A stretch of 64,000 nucleotides of DNA. Origin: Bradyrhizobium sp. CB1650 (GTDB lineage Bacteria; Pseudomonadota; Alphaproteobacteria; Rhizobiales; Xanthobacteraceae). The first letter of the stretch is position 1; each line of letters opens with the position of its first letter. This document shows positions 25,767-33,918 of this stretch, one piece after another. Below the pieces are notes generated by a model that saw nothing but the letters and a program-made list of their open reading frames with translations, was not told the DNA's origin and searched no databases. The DNA lies in the NCBI RefSeq assembly GCF_029761915.1, contig NZ_CP121695.1:1951501-2015500 (forward strand). The letters run 5' to 3'. A program made the translations under genes and the position numbers.

Positions 25767-26084
25767 ATGAAGATCGAAGACGCAGCCGCACGCTTGGAAG
25801 CGCTGGGCAACCCGACCAGGCTGAAGATTTACCGGACGCTCGTCCGCGAAGGTCACGCCGGCATGCCGGTCGGCCGGCTGCAGGAGCGGCTAAAGATTCC
25901 AGCATCGACATTGTCGCATCACGTGAAGGCTCTTGTTTCCGTTGGCCTGATATCGCAGGTCCGCGAAAGCACGACGCTGATCTGCCAGGCGGAATACGAC
26001 ACAATGCGAGGATTGGTGGATTTTTTGGTCGCGGAGTGCTGCGCCGAGGAAACGGAGTGCAAGGGGGCTCGCACGGCCGCCTGA
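25767..26084 (+). CDS. arsR: ArsR-family regulator (second)
   Basis: 105 residues from ATG 25767 (MKIEDAAARLEALGNPTRLKIYRTLVREG). The recognition helix is ASTLSHHVKALVSVGLI, the wing VRESTTLICQAEYD, and a Cys group VAECCAEETEC lies at the C-terminus. It differs clearly from the other ArsR copies, so it is a separate lineage and may sense a different arsenic form. An in-frame ATG at 25728 overlaps the ATTCTAGAAT palindrome and is a less likely start. The flavoprotein gene follows after 47 bases with a related palindrome before it. Confidence 0.85.
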   Translation: MKIEDAAARLEALGNPTRLKIYRTLVREGHAGMPVGRLQERLKIPASTLSHHVKALVSVGLISQVRESTTLICQAEYDTMRGLVDFLVAECCAEETECKGARTAA

Positions 26085-26107
26085 TTTTTTTGTCCGATCA
26101 TTCGATG

Positions 26108-26116
26108 ATTCTAGAA
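26108..26116. promoter_or_regulatory. ATTCTAGAA motif before the flavoprotein gene
   Basis: Copy of the sequence seen at 25717, inside CATTC-GATGATTCTAGAAGAATGG, which also forms an ATTC...GAAT inverted repeat. It is followed by the ribosome site GGGAGAAG of the next gene. Confidence 0.4.
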
Positions 26117-26131
26117 GAATGGGAGAAGTGA

Positions 26132-27493
26132 ATGAGCGCGGTAAAGACGGTCGCGATCATCGGTGCAGGTCCGATCGGCCTTGCCGCGGCGGCGCACGCA
26201 AACGAACGTGGTATGATACCCATTGTGCTAGAGGCAGGTCCCGACATTGGCCACGCCGTGCGGCAATGGTCGCGCGTGAGGCTGTTCTCGCCATGGGAAT
26301 ACAATATCGATAAGGCGGCGGCCCGCCTGCTGGAATCGACCGGCTGGAATTCTCCGGACCCGGAAAGCTATCCCACAGGCGGCGAATTGCTCGAGCAGTA
26401 CCTTGAGCCTCTTGCTTCCAGGACTGCCCTTCGAGACAGCATCAACACTTCAGCCCGTGTAACCGGCATCAGTCGCGTAGGGTTCGACAAGGTGAAGACC
26501 AAGGGTAGGGGCGATGCCCCGTTCGAACTTCGTTATCGAAACGGCGCCGGCGAAAAGATGTTGCTTGCCGATGCGGTGATCGATGCGTCGGGCACCTGGT
26601 GGTCGCCAAATCCCGCCGGCTCCAACGGCCTCCGCGCCATCGGCGAAAGCGACGTCTCCGAGCGGATCGCCTATGGCATGCCGGATCTCCTTGGCGCCCA
26701 ACGGGGGCGCTACGCCTCGAAGCGTGTCGCCGTGCTGGGCGCCGGCCATTCGGCGACCGGCACCCTGATCGATCTTGTCACGCTTGCTCAATCGGCGCCG
26801 GGCACCGAGGTGTTCTGGCTGCTGCGAGGTGACAATCCCGCCAAATCATTTGGCGGCGGTGTCAATGACAAGCTCAAAGCTCGCGGCGCGTTGGGAAGCA
26901 TGCTTGCTGAACTGGTCCAGCGAGGAAGCCTGCATGTCGAGCCGGGCTTTCGTGTCACGCATCTGACGACGACGGAGGAGGGGCTTCGTATCGGTGCAGG
27001 CTCGGCTTGTTGCGGTCGATCACTGATCGTGGATGAGTTGATCGTCGCAACTGGGTTCCGACCCGATCTCGAGTTCCTGAGTGAATTGCGGCTTTCGCTG
27101 GACCCGGCACTTGATTGCTCTCCCGCGCTTGCGCCACTCATCGATCCGAACGAGCACAGTTGCGGTACCGTGCGCCCGCATGGCGCGCGTGAGCTGGCGC
27201 AGCCTGAGCCCCGATTCTATTTCGCCGGAATGAAATCTTACGGCCGCGCCCCAACCTTCCTGATGCTGACCGGCTACGAGCAGGTGCGCTCCATCACCGC
27301 GGAGCTCGCCGGCGACACCGAGGCCGCGCGCCGCGTTGAACTCGTTCTTCCCGAAACAGGCATCTGCAACGTCACGGCATCCCTCGGAGATCGCGGGTGC
27401 TGTGGCGGCCCGGCTAAGGCCGATGCTTCCGCCTGTTGTGCGTCCGACGAGGCCGCGAAGCAACAGGGCGGCTCCGGCTGCGGTTGCTCATGA
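26132..27493 (+). CDS. FAD/NAD(P)-binding monooxygenase-like flavoprotein with Cys-rich tail (ArsO-like)
   Basis: 453 residues. The FAD dinucleotide fold is VAIIGAGPIGLAAAAHANERG at the N-terminus. A second Rossmann motif VAVLGAGHSATGTLIDL (about 195) would bind NAD(P)H, and the ATGFRPD signature precedes the C-terminal third. This is the architecture of flavin monooxygenase/thioredoxin-reductase-like proteins called ArsO in some ars operons. The last 40 residues hold nine Cys in CCGG, ACCAS and GCGCS, which looks like a soft-metal or As(III) binding tail. Its stop overlaps the MFS gene start (ATGA). The substrate is not established. Confidence 0.75.
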   Translation: MSAVKTVAIIGAGPIGLAAAAHANERGMIPIVLEAGPDIGHAVRQWSRVRLFSPWEYNIDKAAARLLESTGWNSPDPESYPTGGELLEQYLEPLASRTALRDSINTSARVTGISRVGFDKVKTKGRGDAPFELRYRNGAGEKMLLADAVIDASGTWWSPNPAGSNGLRAIGESDVSERIAYGMPDLLGAQRGRYASKRVAVLGAGHSATGTLIDLVTLAQSAPGTEVFWLLRGDNPAKSFGGGVNDKLKARGALGSMLAELVQRGSLHVEPGFRVTHLTTTEEGLRIGAGSACCGRSLIVDELIVATGFRPDLEFLSELRLSLDPALDCSPALAPLIDPNEHSCGTVRPHGARELAQPEPRFYFAGMKSYGRAPTFLMLTGYEQVRSITAELAGDTEAARRVELVLPETGICNVTASLGDRGCCGGPAKADASACCASDEAAKQQGGSGCGCS

Positions 27494-28663
27494 GGGATGC
27501 TTCCTCCGGTCTCGTCGCCGGCTCGTTGCCCGTTATTTTGGCGCTCGGCACCACGCAGACGACGCGTGGGCGTCCAGCTATTATCTTCCTGCCATTCTGG
27601 CGGCGCCGATCGCCCGCGACCTGTCGCTGGAGCCGACCTACGTGTTTGGCGGGCTGTCAGGCGGGCTCGTCATCGCAGGCCTGCTCGGGCCGCGCGTCGG
27701 CCACGCCATTGATACATTTGGTGGACGCGAATTGCTGGCGATCCCGAACCTCGTCTTCGCGGGCGGCTTGCTGCTGCTTTCGCTGGCGCATGGACCGCTC
27801 CTGCTGATCGCGGCATGGATCGTGCTCGGGATCGCCATGGGGATGGGCTTGTATGAGGCGGCCTTTGCCACGCTGACCCGGATCTACGGCATCGCGGCGC
27901 GCCGCCCGATCACCGGCATCACGCTGATTGCAGGCTTCGCAAGCACGGTGGGCTGGCCTATTTCGACTTGGCTCGATTCAGAACTGGGCTGGCGAGCCGC
28001 TTGCCAGATATGGGCCGCCGTTCACATTGCACTGGCGCTGCCGCTCAATCTCTGTCTTCCACGCGCAAAGCCGTTGCCAAAACCAGATCTCGCTCAAACG
28101 CAGGCCGACGCCGGCTCGGGTCAAAGCGAAACCTTTGCAATGGTGGTGGTCGCCTACATGTTCGCCGCCTCGGGCTTCGTCAGCTCGGGTCTTTCGGCGC
28201 TTTTGCCCACAATGCTGGTGCAACTTGGCGCGACACCGGCGGCCGCGTTGTTTGCCGAGGACCAGCCCAGGTCGGAGCGCGCATTGTCGAAGCGGGATGG
28301 CTGGCGCGGTATCATCCACTCTTGTCCGCGCGGGTCGCCACCTTGATGAATCCCGTCGGCGTAGCCGTACTTACCCTTGGAGGCCCTCTGCTCGCGCCGC
28401 TATTTGCAATCTTCCATGGCGCGGGCAACGGCATCATTACGATCGCACGGGGAACATTGCCGCTGGCGTTGTTTGGGCCGAAAGGGTTTGGCAAACGTGT
28501 CGGTATGATCTCTCTGCTGGCACGCGCGACTGGAGCGCTGGCACCGCTTGCTGTCGGCTTGATGGTGGAGCACATCGGTGCCGGCGCGCTATGGGTTAGC
28601 GCGCTCGCCTCTCTGTCAGCATTCATCGCGCTGCTCCTGTTGCGTCCGGCGCCCGCCGCATGA
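27490..28663 (+). pseudogene. MFS transporter of the arsenic cluster, two frameshifts
   Basis: The protein can be followed only by changing frame twice. From ATG 27490 it reads VAGSLPVILALGTTQTT. Near 27562 one base seems lost and the sequence goes on in a second frame: WASSYYLPAILAAPIARDLSLEPTYVFGGLSGG up to ATPAAALFA. Near 28255 it moves to a third frame (RGPAQVGARIVEAGWLARYHPLLSARVATLMNP...) and ends at 28663. All parts are typical 12-helix MFS sequence, related to transporters found in arsenic loci. The position after the flavoprotein and before a second MFS gene suggests export of an arsenic compound before decay. The start and stop still overlap the neighbours by ATGA. Confidence 0.8.
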
Positions 28664-29874
28664 CCGAGGACAACGGCGAACATCCCACTGCGAGGGGGTT
28701 TCTATGGTCCGTCGTCGTGGCGCAATTCCTTGTGCAGATCGGTGCCTTTAGCCTACCGGCGTTGCTCCCCAGCTACATCGCGCAATGGGCGCTTTCCAAA
28801 ACGCAGGCCGGATGGCTCGTCGGTATTTTCTTTGCCGCTTACGTGGTAGCGGTCCCTGCGCTGGTCGCGCTGACGGACCGTGTGCCGACGCGCAGCATCT
28901 ACGTGGTCGGAGCTGGCTTGACCGCAATCTCGCATCTCGGTTTTGCCTTCTTTGCCGACGGGTTTTGGTCGGCACTCATGCTTCGCGCCGTCGCTGGCGT
29001 CGGTTGGGCGGGCGCCTACATGCCCGGGCTAAAGGCCATCGCCGATGTCCTCTCAGGCAATCAGCAGTCGCGTGCCGTTTCAGCTCACGCCGCCGGTGTC
29101 GGTATCGCCGGTGCAAGCTCCTTTGGCGTTGCCGGCTTGATCGGCGGTCTCTATGGCCCGCGAGCCGCCTTCGTCTTCGGTGGCGTTGCTGCGCTGATTG
29201 CGCTGTGCATCGCATGGGCAGTGATGCCGAACAGATCGGCTTCGCAGTCAGCCACGAGCGATCCGCGTACGCTCCTCGATTTTCGGCCGGTGTTCCGGAA
29301 CCGGCCAGCAATGGCATGGATTGCGGGCTACACGTTCCACACCTGGGAAATGGCAGGCCTGCGCGCCTGGGGCGTGACCTTTCTCACCGTAACGGCGGTG
29401 CAAGCGGGCATGCCAAGCTGGGTGCCGGAGCCCACCGCGCTTTTCACGATTGCCGGCTTCATCGGAATCGCTGTTTCGATTTTTGGAAACGAGATGTCGC
29501 AACGTTTTGGTCGCGTTCGCATCGTCACCATTGCCATGTCAGCCGCGGCAATTCTTGCGCTCTGCACCGGCTGGACGGTCGGCTTATCGGTGCCGTTAGC
29601 TGCGTTCCTGGTGACCTTCTGGCTTGCGTTGATCTTCTTCGACAGTTCAGCTTTGACGACAGGGACCGTGCAAGCCGCCAATCCGCGGCTGCGTGGCGCC
29701 ACGATGGGTCTTCACAGCATGTGTGGCTACGCCGGCGGCTTTCTAGGACCGCTTGGCATTGGTCTGGCGCTCGATCTCGCGAAAGAAAATCCGACGCTCG
29801 GTTGGGGTCTCGGATTTGGCCAACTCGCGATGATCGGCTTAGTGGGCCTGTTTCTCGTTCGGCGTATGACCTAA
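28660..29874 (+). CDS. MFS transporter
   Basis: 404 residues, about 12 hydrophobic helices. The MFS loop 2-3 signature appears as ALVALTDRVPTRSIYVVGAGL, and the central loop (about 190-210) is hydrophilic. The N-terminus QFLVQIGAFSLPALLPSYIAQWALSKTQAGWL is CynX/NarK-like. It is intact and translationally coupled to the broken MFS gene before it. Probable substrate is an organic or inorganic arsenic species, judged only from the neighbourhood (flavoprotein, ArsR, ArsH). Confidence 0.8.
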   Translation: MTEDNGEHPTARGFLWSVVVAQFLVQIGAFSLPALLPSYIAQWALSKTQAGWLVGIFFAAYVVAVPALVALTDRVPTRSIYVVGAGLTAISHLGFAFFADGFWSALMLRAVAGVGWAGAYMPGLKAIADVLSGNQQSRAVSAHAAGVGIAGASSFGVAGLIGGLYGPRAAFVFGGVAALIALCIAWAVMPNRSASQSATSDPRTLLDFRPVFRNRPAMAWIAGYTFHTWEMAGLRAWGVTFLTVTAVQAGMPSWVPEPTALFTIAGFIGIAVSIFGNEMSQRFGRVRIVTIAMSAAAILALCTGWTVGLSVPLAAFLVTFWLALIFFDSSALTTGTVQAANPRLRGATMGLHSMCGYAGGFLGPLGIGLALDLAKENPTLGWGLGFGQLAMIGLVGLFLVRRMT

Positions 29875-29916
29875 TGCGAATTGGACCTTAACTTGAGGCG
29901 AACTGAGATCCACCGG

Positions 29917-29956
29917 TTGACAGGGAATTTTGCATCCATATATCCAGATGTATGGA
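29917..29956 (+). promoter_or_regulatory. Promoter and overlapping inverted repeat at the third arsR start
   Basis: A -35 box TTGACA (29917-29922) is followed 16 bases later by TATATC (29939-29944). An inverted repeat TCCATA-N10-TATGGA (29935-29956) covers the -10 box and the ATG at 29952. The predicted transcription start falls at or next to the ATG, and no ribosome site exists, so a leaderless transcript is likely. A repressor bound here would block the promoter directly. Confidence 0.55.
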
Positions 29957-30305
29957 ACAAGAAAGCGCAGTCCTTGCTTTGAGCGCATTGGCGCAGCTTA
30001 CCCGCCTCGAAACCTTTCGGCTCTTGGTGAAAAGCGAGCCCGAAGGTATTCCTGCCGGGGAATTGGCCCGCTCGGTAGGTGTCCCGCAGAATACGATGTC
30101 AGCGCACCTTTCCATCCTCTCGCGGGCCGACCTGATCGTTGGCGAGCGTCACAGCCGATCGATCATCTATCGCGCAAATCTGAAGACCTTCCAGGACCTG
30201 ATGATGTTCATGGTCCAGGATTGCTGCAGCGGCAGTCCGCAACTATGCGCCCCACTGCTCGAAAGCCTGGGGTCCCCGCACAAAAGGAAATCCCGTGCAA
30301 GATAA
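29952..30305 (+). CDS. arsR: ArsR-family regulator (third)
   Basis: 117 residues. [53 protein letters not shown] is the winged-helix core, with [12 protein letters not shown] as wing. [12 protein letters not shown] gives the As(III)-binding Cys group, as in the aio-linked ArsR. It overlaps the arsH start region by 11 bases and so forms an arsR-arsH unit. It begins without a ribosome site in a probable leaderless mRNA, with an inverted repeat over the start codon as candidate operator. Confidence 0.88.
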   Translation: MEQESAVLALSALAQLTRLETFRLLVKSEPEGIPAGELARSVGVPQNTMSAHLSILSRADLIVGERHSRSIIYRANLKTFQDLMMFMVQDCCSGSPQLCAPLLESLGSPHKRKSRAR

Positions 30306-31038
30306 GACGCCGGCGCTGTCGATGGCGGATGAACTTCCCAATGTCGATCCGACCACCTTCCACATTCCGGAATTGGCGGCATTGTTGCGGCCATCGGAGA
30401 TTGAGCATCGCCCCCCCATCCTGCTGCTGTACGGGTCGCTACGCGAGCGCTCATTCAGCCGATTTGCCACCGAGGAGGCCGCTCGTCTGCTGGACGCCTT
30501 TGGAGCCGAAACCCGCATCTTCAATCCGTCGGGGTTGCCGCTTCCCGACGACCAGCCGATCGATCACCCGAAAGTCAAGGAACTGCGCGAACTCTCCGCC
30601 TGGTCGGAAGGTCAGGTGTGGTGCAGCCCGGAACGTCACGGGGCGATGACTGGCATAATGAAGGCGCAAATTGATTGGATTCCCTTGTCGCTCGGCGCCA
30701 TTCGTCCCACACAGGGAAAGACGCTGGCGGTGATGCAGGTCAGCGGAGGTTCGCAGTCGTTCAACGCGGTGAACCAGCTGCGTGTTCTGGGACGCTGGAT
30801 GCGCATGATCACGATCCCGAACCAGTCGTCGGTCGCAAAAGCCTATGAGCAGTTTGACCAGGACGGCAGGATGAAGCCGTCGGCATATTACGACCGGATC
30901 GTCGATGTAACGGAAGAGCTGGTGAAGTTCACGCTTCTAACGCGCGGTGCTTCGTCGTACTTGACAGACCGATACAGCGAACGGAGGGAGGCCGCTGCAA
31001 AGCTCGCTGCGCGAATGCATCTGGACGAAGCTATCTAG
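30295..31038 (+). CDS. arsH: ArsH NADPH-dependent FMN oxidoreductase
   Basis: 247 residues from a GTG at 30295, or 238 from ATG 30322 ([13 protein letters not shown]), which aligns better with usual ArsH starts. The flavodoxin-like FMN loop is [24 protein letters not shown]. Family motifs [20 protein letters not shown] and [34 protein letters not shown] are intact. ArsH oxidises trivalent organoarsenicals such as methylarsenite to pentavalent forms. It follows and overlaps the third arsR. No arsM methylase is seen in the window. Confidence 0.93.
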   Translation: MQDKTPALSMADELPNVDPTTFHIPELAALLRPSEIEHRPPILLLYGSLRERSFSRFATEEAARLLDAFGAETRIFNPSGLPLPDDQPIDHPKVKELRELSAWSEGQVWCSPERHGAMTGIMKAQIDWIPLSLGAIRPTQGKTLAVMQVSGGSQSFNAVNQLRVLGRWMRMITIPNQSSVAKAYEQFDQDGRMKPSAYYDRIVDVTEELVKFTLLTRGASSYLTDRYSERREAAAKLAARMHLDEAI

Positions 31039-31189
31039 GGTGGCCTTTATTCCTTCTGGTTGGCGAACTTAGCGTTCAGATTGTCTTTAGGACGGAGCCT
31101 TGCAACGGACATTTCGATAATGAGAAATTCCGCAGCGGGCTCGGTCGCCCAGGGCGAAAACGCAAGCGCGACGGGGCAGAAATCTGTCA

Positions 31190-31381
31190 CTAATCCCGAA
31201 TGCCTTTTACGGATGGTTGGATCGTGAGGCGATAGGCGATTAACGCGCTTCCGTCGAACTTCTCCAAGACTTCTCCGCAGGCCGGACAGCGGTATTCGCC
31301 CTTGGTGCCTGGTTGTGACGTGAGTTCAAGCCGCCGAAAGCCGGCCCCGCACTCAGAACAAGTCACGTCGCCCTTTTTCAT
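31190..31381 (-). CDS. Small zinc-ribbon protein
   Basis: 63 residues with CSECG near the N-terminus and CPACG about 25 residues later. These two Cys-x2-Cys knuckles form a rubredoxin/zinc-ribbon fold. The rest (KFDGSALIAYRLTIQPSVKGIRD) is short and basic. Such proteins are common in Bradyrhizobium-type genomes and have no assigned role. It is the last intact cargo gene before the insertion sequences. Confidence 0.65.
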   Translation of the reverse strand: MKKGDVTCSECGAGFRRLELTSQPGTKGEYRCPACGEVLEKFDGSALIAYRLTIQPSVKGIRD

Positions 31382-31496
31382 ACCACCCCCAATAAAAACC
31401 CTAGCGACAGTTCATAGCCGGGGTTAGGCGCTTTGGTGGCAAGCCGCGCAAGATCTCGCTGGATGCCGAGCGGCGCATGGTAAGCCTCCGGTGAAG

Positions 31497-33095
31497 CTTT
31501 CAATTACCCACAAATGCTTGATCCGATTGGAATAGCCCTGATCGAAAAATCTTGAATCGGATGAATCGCTTGTGATTCATTGTCGAGCACCTGAATCGTG
31601 GCGGCGAGGTGCCTTGATGTGTTCAAGCGGAACGATGTTTCGTTGGTCGGCCAGCACGGATGATGGCGATAAAGGCGCTCTCGGACACTGGACGGAGCGC
31701 GAGGTCGACAAGGCAGCGTTCAAGGATGCTCGTCTCGGTCAGCGATTTGGCGAGTTGTTGAAGCAAATTGGTGACGGCATGGGCGGGAGCATACCGTTCG
31801 CATGCCAGGACTGGGCGAACACGAAAGCGGCCTATCGCTTCTTCGCCAACGAACGCGTGGAGGAAGCTGATATCCTCAGCGGCCACTTCGCCGCCACGCG
31901 CGCGCGTTACGATGATTGTACAGGCCCAATTCTCCTCATTCAGGACACGACGGAATTCTCCTACCAACGCGCGAATACGAGCGCTGTCGGCCTGACCAAA
32001 AGCGTTAACAGCGGTCGGGACAAGGACGGCCGTTGGCGTCATCACACGGTCTGCGGAATGCTGATGCATTCCAGTCTCGCCGTGACTGTCGAGGGCCTAC
32101 CGCTCGGATTGTCAGCGGTGAAGTTCTGGACACGGAAAAAGTTCAAAGGCACCGCACAGCTCAAGAAGAAGATCAACCCGACCCGCGTCCCGATCGAGAA
32201 GAAGGAAAGCGTTCGCTGGCTCGACAATCTTAGGCAATCAATCGAGCGGCTCGGACAGCCGCAACGTTGCATTCATATCGGTGACCGCGAAAGCGACATC
32301 TACGAATTGTATTGCCTGACGCAAGAGCTTGGCGCTCACTTCCTTGTCCGCGCCTGCGTCGATCGGCTGGCAGGCGATGGCGATCATACGATTGCAACCG
32401 AAATGGACGAGACCAGCGTCAAAGGCTTGCATCACATCGACGTGCGCAACGACAAGGGAGAGATGACGAAGGCTGCGCTAGAAATCAAATTCAAGCGGAT
32501 CGCGGTCTTACCTCCGATCGGGAAACAGAAACATTATCCAGCCCTCGACCTGACAATAATCCATGCGACCGAGCGCCGTACGCCAAAAGGCCGTAAACCG
32601 ATTGAGTGGAAGCTCATCACGGACCTAACCGTCCGCACGCGCTCCGACGCAATCGAGAAGATCAACTGGTACGCGATGCGTTGGAAAATTGAGGTGTTCC
32701 ACAAGATCCTGAAATCGGGCTGCAAGGCGGAAGAATCAAAGCTCCGAACCGCAGAGCGACTTGCCAATCTAATGGCGGTCTTCTGCATTCTCAGCTGGCG
32801 CGTCCTTTGGCTCACCATGCTCAATCGCATCACCCCGGAAGCGTCACCGAAGCTCGCGTTGACGGATACCGAGATCGCAATGCTCGATCGACTCATTAGT
32901 GGTGCCAGCCATCGACAATGTCGCCCTGGAACTCTTGCATTTTATCTTACAAAACTTGCACGATTGGGTGGCTACTTAGCCAGGGCTGGCGATCCGCCGC
33001 CCGGAAATGTAGTCATCTGGCGCGGCCTCTCGAGACTCACAGATATCGAACTGGGCGCCGAACTCTCAGCGGCTGGAAATGTGGGTAATTGAAAG
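31497..33095 (+). mobile_element. IS4-family insertion sequence nested in the IS66 left end
   Basis: Terminal inverted repeats CTTTCAATTACCCACA (31497-31512 and complement 33080-33095), 16 of 16 matching, enclose one transposase gene. It sits immediately after the IS66 left terminal repeat. The flanking bases CCGGTGAAG and CCGGTAGGG are only partly alike, so a clean target duplication is not evident. The length, about 1.6 kb, is normal for this family. Confidence 0.8.
31617..33092 (+). CDS. IS4-family (Tn5/IS50-like) transposase
   Basis: About 491 residues. The DNA-binding N-terminus WTEREVDKAAFKDARLGQRFGELL is typical of the Tn5 type. Catalytic DDE residues are seen in LLIQDTTEFSY (D), HIGDRESDIYEL (D) and the Y-x2-R-W-x-I-E-x-FHK-x-LKSG segment (YREK signature with E). 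It looks full length, so the element may be active. ATG 31617 is used; ATG 31635 is another option. The stop codon lies inside the right terminal repeat. Confidence 0.9.
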   Translation: MCSSGTMFRWSASTDDGDKGALGHWTEREVDKAAFKDARLGQRFGELLKQIGDGMGGSIPFACQDWANTKAAYRFFANERVEEADILSGHFAATRARYDDCTGPILLIQDTTEFSYQRANTSAVGLTKSVNSGRDKDGRWRHHTVCGMLMHSSLAVTVEGLPLGLSAVKFWTRKKFKGTAQLKKKINPTRVPIEKKESVRWLDNLRQSIERLGQPQRCIHIGDRESDIYELYCLTQELGAHFLVRACVDRLAGDGDHTIATEMDETSVKGLHHIDVRNDKGEMTKAALEIKFKRIAVLPPIGKQKHYPALDLTIIHATERRTPKGRKPIEWKLITDLTVRTRSDAIEKINWYAMRWKIEVFHKILKSGCKAEESKLRTAERLANLMAVFCILSWRVLWLTMLNRITPEASPKLALTDTEIAMLDRLISGASHRQCRPGTLAFYLTKLARLGGYLARAGDPPPGNVVIWRGLSRLTDIELGAELSAAGNVGN

Positions 33096-33172
33096 CCGGT
33101 AGGGGCCGCCTTCCCGGATTGTGATCGAGCATGAGATGATTTGCTCATTAATTCGCAAGCAAATGAGCAAAC

Positions 33173-33574
33173 GTGGCGACGGTTACGGTTCTGTCCGGTC
33201 CTGAGCGGCGACGGCGGTGGACCACTGCCGAGAAGCTTCGGATCGTGGAGGAGAGTCTGGCGCCTGGGGCCAGTGTTGTCGAGGTTGCTCGACGACATGA
33301 CGTTCACCGCAATCTGGTTACGGCTTGGCGGCGACAGGCGCGCACAGGCGTCCTCGCTTGTGGACCCGAACCGATGCAGCGGCAGGATGGCGAAGTCTGT
33401 TTTGCGGCAGTCTCCATTGCGCCAGACCGGCAACCGTTGACGATGCCCTCCGGAAGCTGCGGTGCGATCGAGATCGAGTTCGCGGCCGGAGCTCGGATGC
33501 GGATCACGGGCGCGGTTGACGCGGCAACGCTGAGCACAGTCGTGGCGGCGCTGACGGATGGACGGCTACGATGA
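33173..33574 (+). CDS. tnpA: IS66 TnpA (Orf1)
   Basis: 133 residues from a GTG. The HTH segment RRRRWTTAEKLRIVEESLAPGASVVEVARRHDVHRNLVTAWRRQA is the IS66 Orf1/IS2-like DNA-binding domain. The C-terminal half is IEIEFAAGARMRITGAVDAATLSTVVAAL. It acts with TnpB and TnpC in transposition. Its stop overlaps the tnpB start by ATGA. Confidence 0.88.
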   Translation: MATVTVLSGPERRRRWTTAEKLRIVEESLAPGASVVEVARRHDVHRNLVTAWRRQARTGVLACGPEPMQRQDGEVCFAAVSIAPDRQPLTMPSGSCGAIEIEFAAGARMRITGAVDAATLSTVVAALTDGRLR

Positions 33575-33918
33575 TCCCGTTGCCGGCCGGCGTGCGGGTA
33601 TGGCTGGCGACCGGCTATACCGACATGCGGAAGGGCTTTCCGTCGCTGGCATTGCAGGTCCAGGAGATCTTGCATCGCGACCCGCTGGGCGGGCACCTGT
33701 TTTGCTTCCGCGGTCGCCGGGGCAACCTGCTGAAGGTGATCTGGCATGACGGCCAGGGCGCCTGCCTGTTCACAAAACGCCTGGAGCGGGGTCGCTTCAT
33801 CTGGCCGAGCCCGGCTGAGGGTGTGGTGACGATCTCGTCGGCGCAGCTCGGTTACCTCCTGTCCGGGATTGACTGGAGGCACCCTCAAGAGACGTGGCGG
33901 CCGACATCGGTCGGATGA
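33571..33918 (+). CDS. tnpB: IS66 TnpB (Orf2)
   Basis: 115 residues with the IS66 Orf2 hallmark VWLATGYTDMRKGFPSLALQVQEIL, then FCFRGRRGNLLKVIWHDGQGACLFTKRLERGRFIWP. It is required for IS66 transposition but its exact activity is unknown. It is translationally coupled at both ends by ATGA overlaps. Confidence 0.9.
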   Translation: MIPLPAGVRVWLATGYTDMRKGFPSLALQVQEILHRDPLGGHLFCFRGRRGNLLKVIWHDGQGACLFTKRLERGRFIWPSPAEGVVTISSAQLGYLLSGIDWRHPQETWRPTSVG

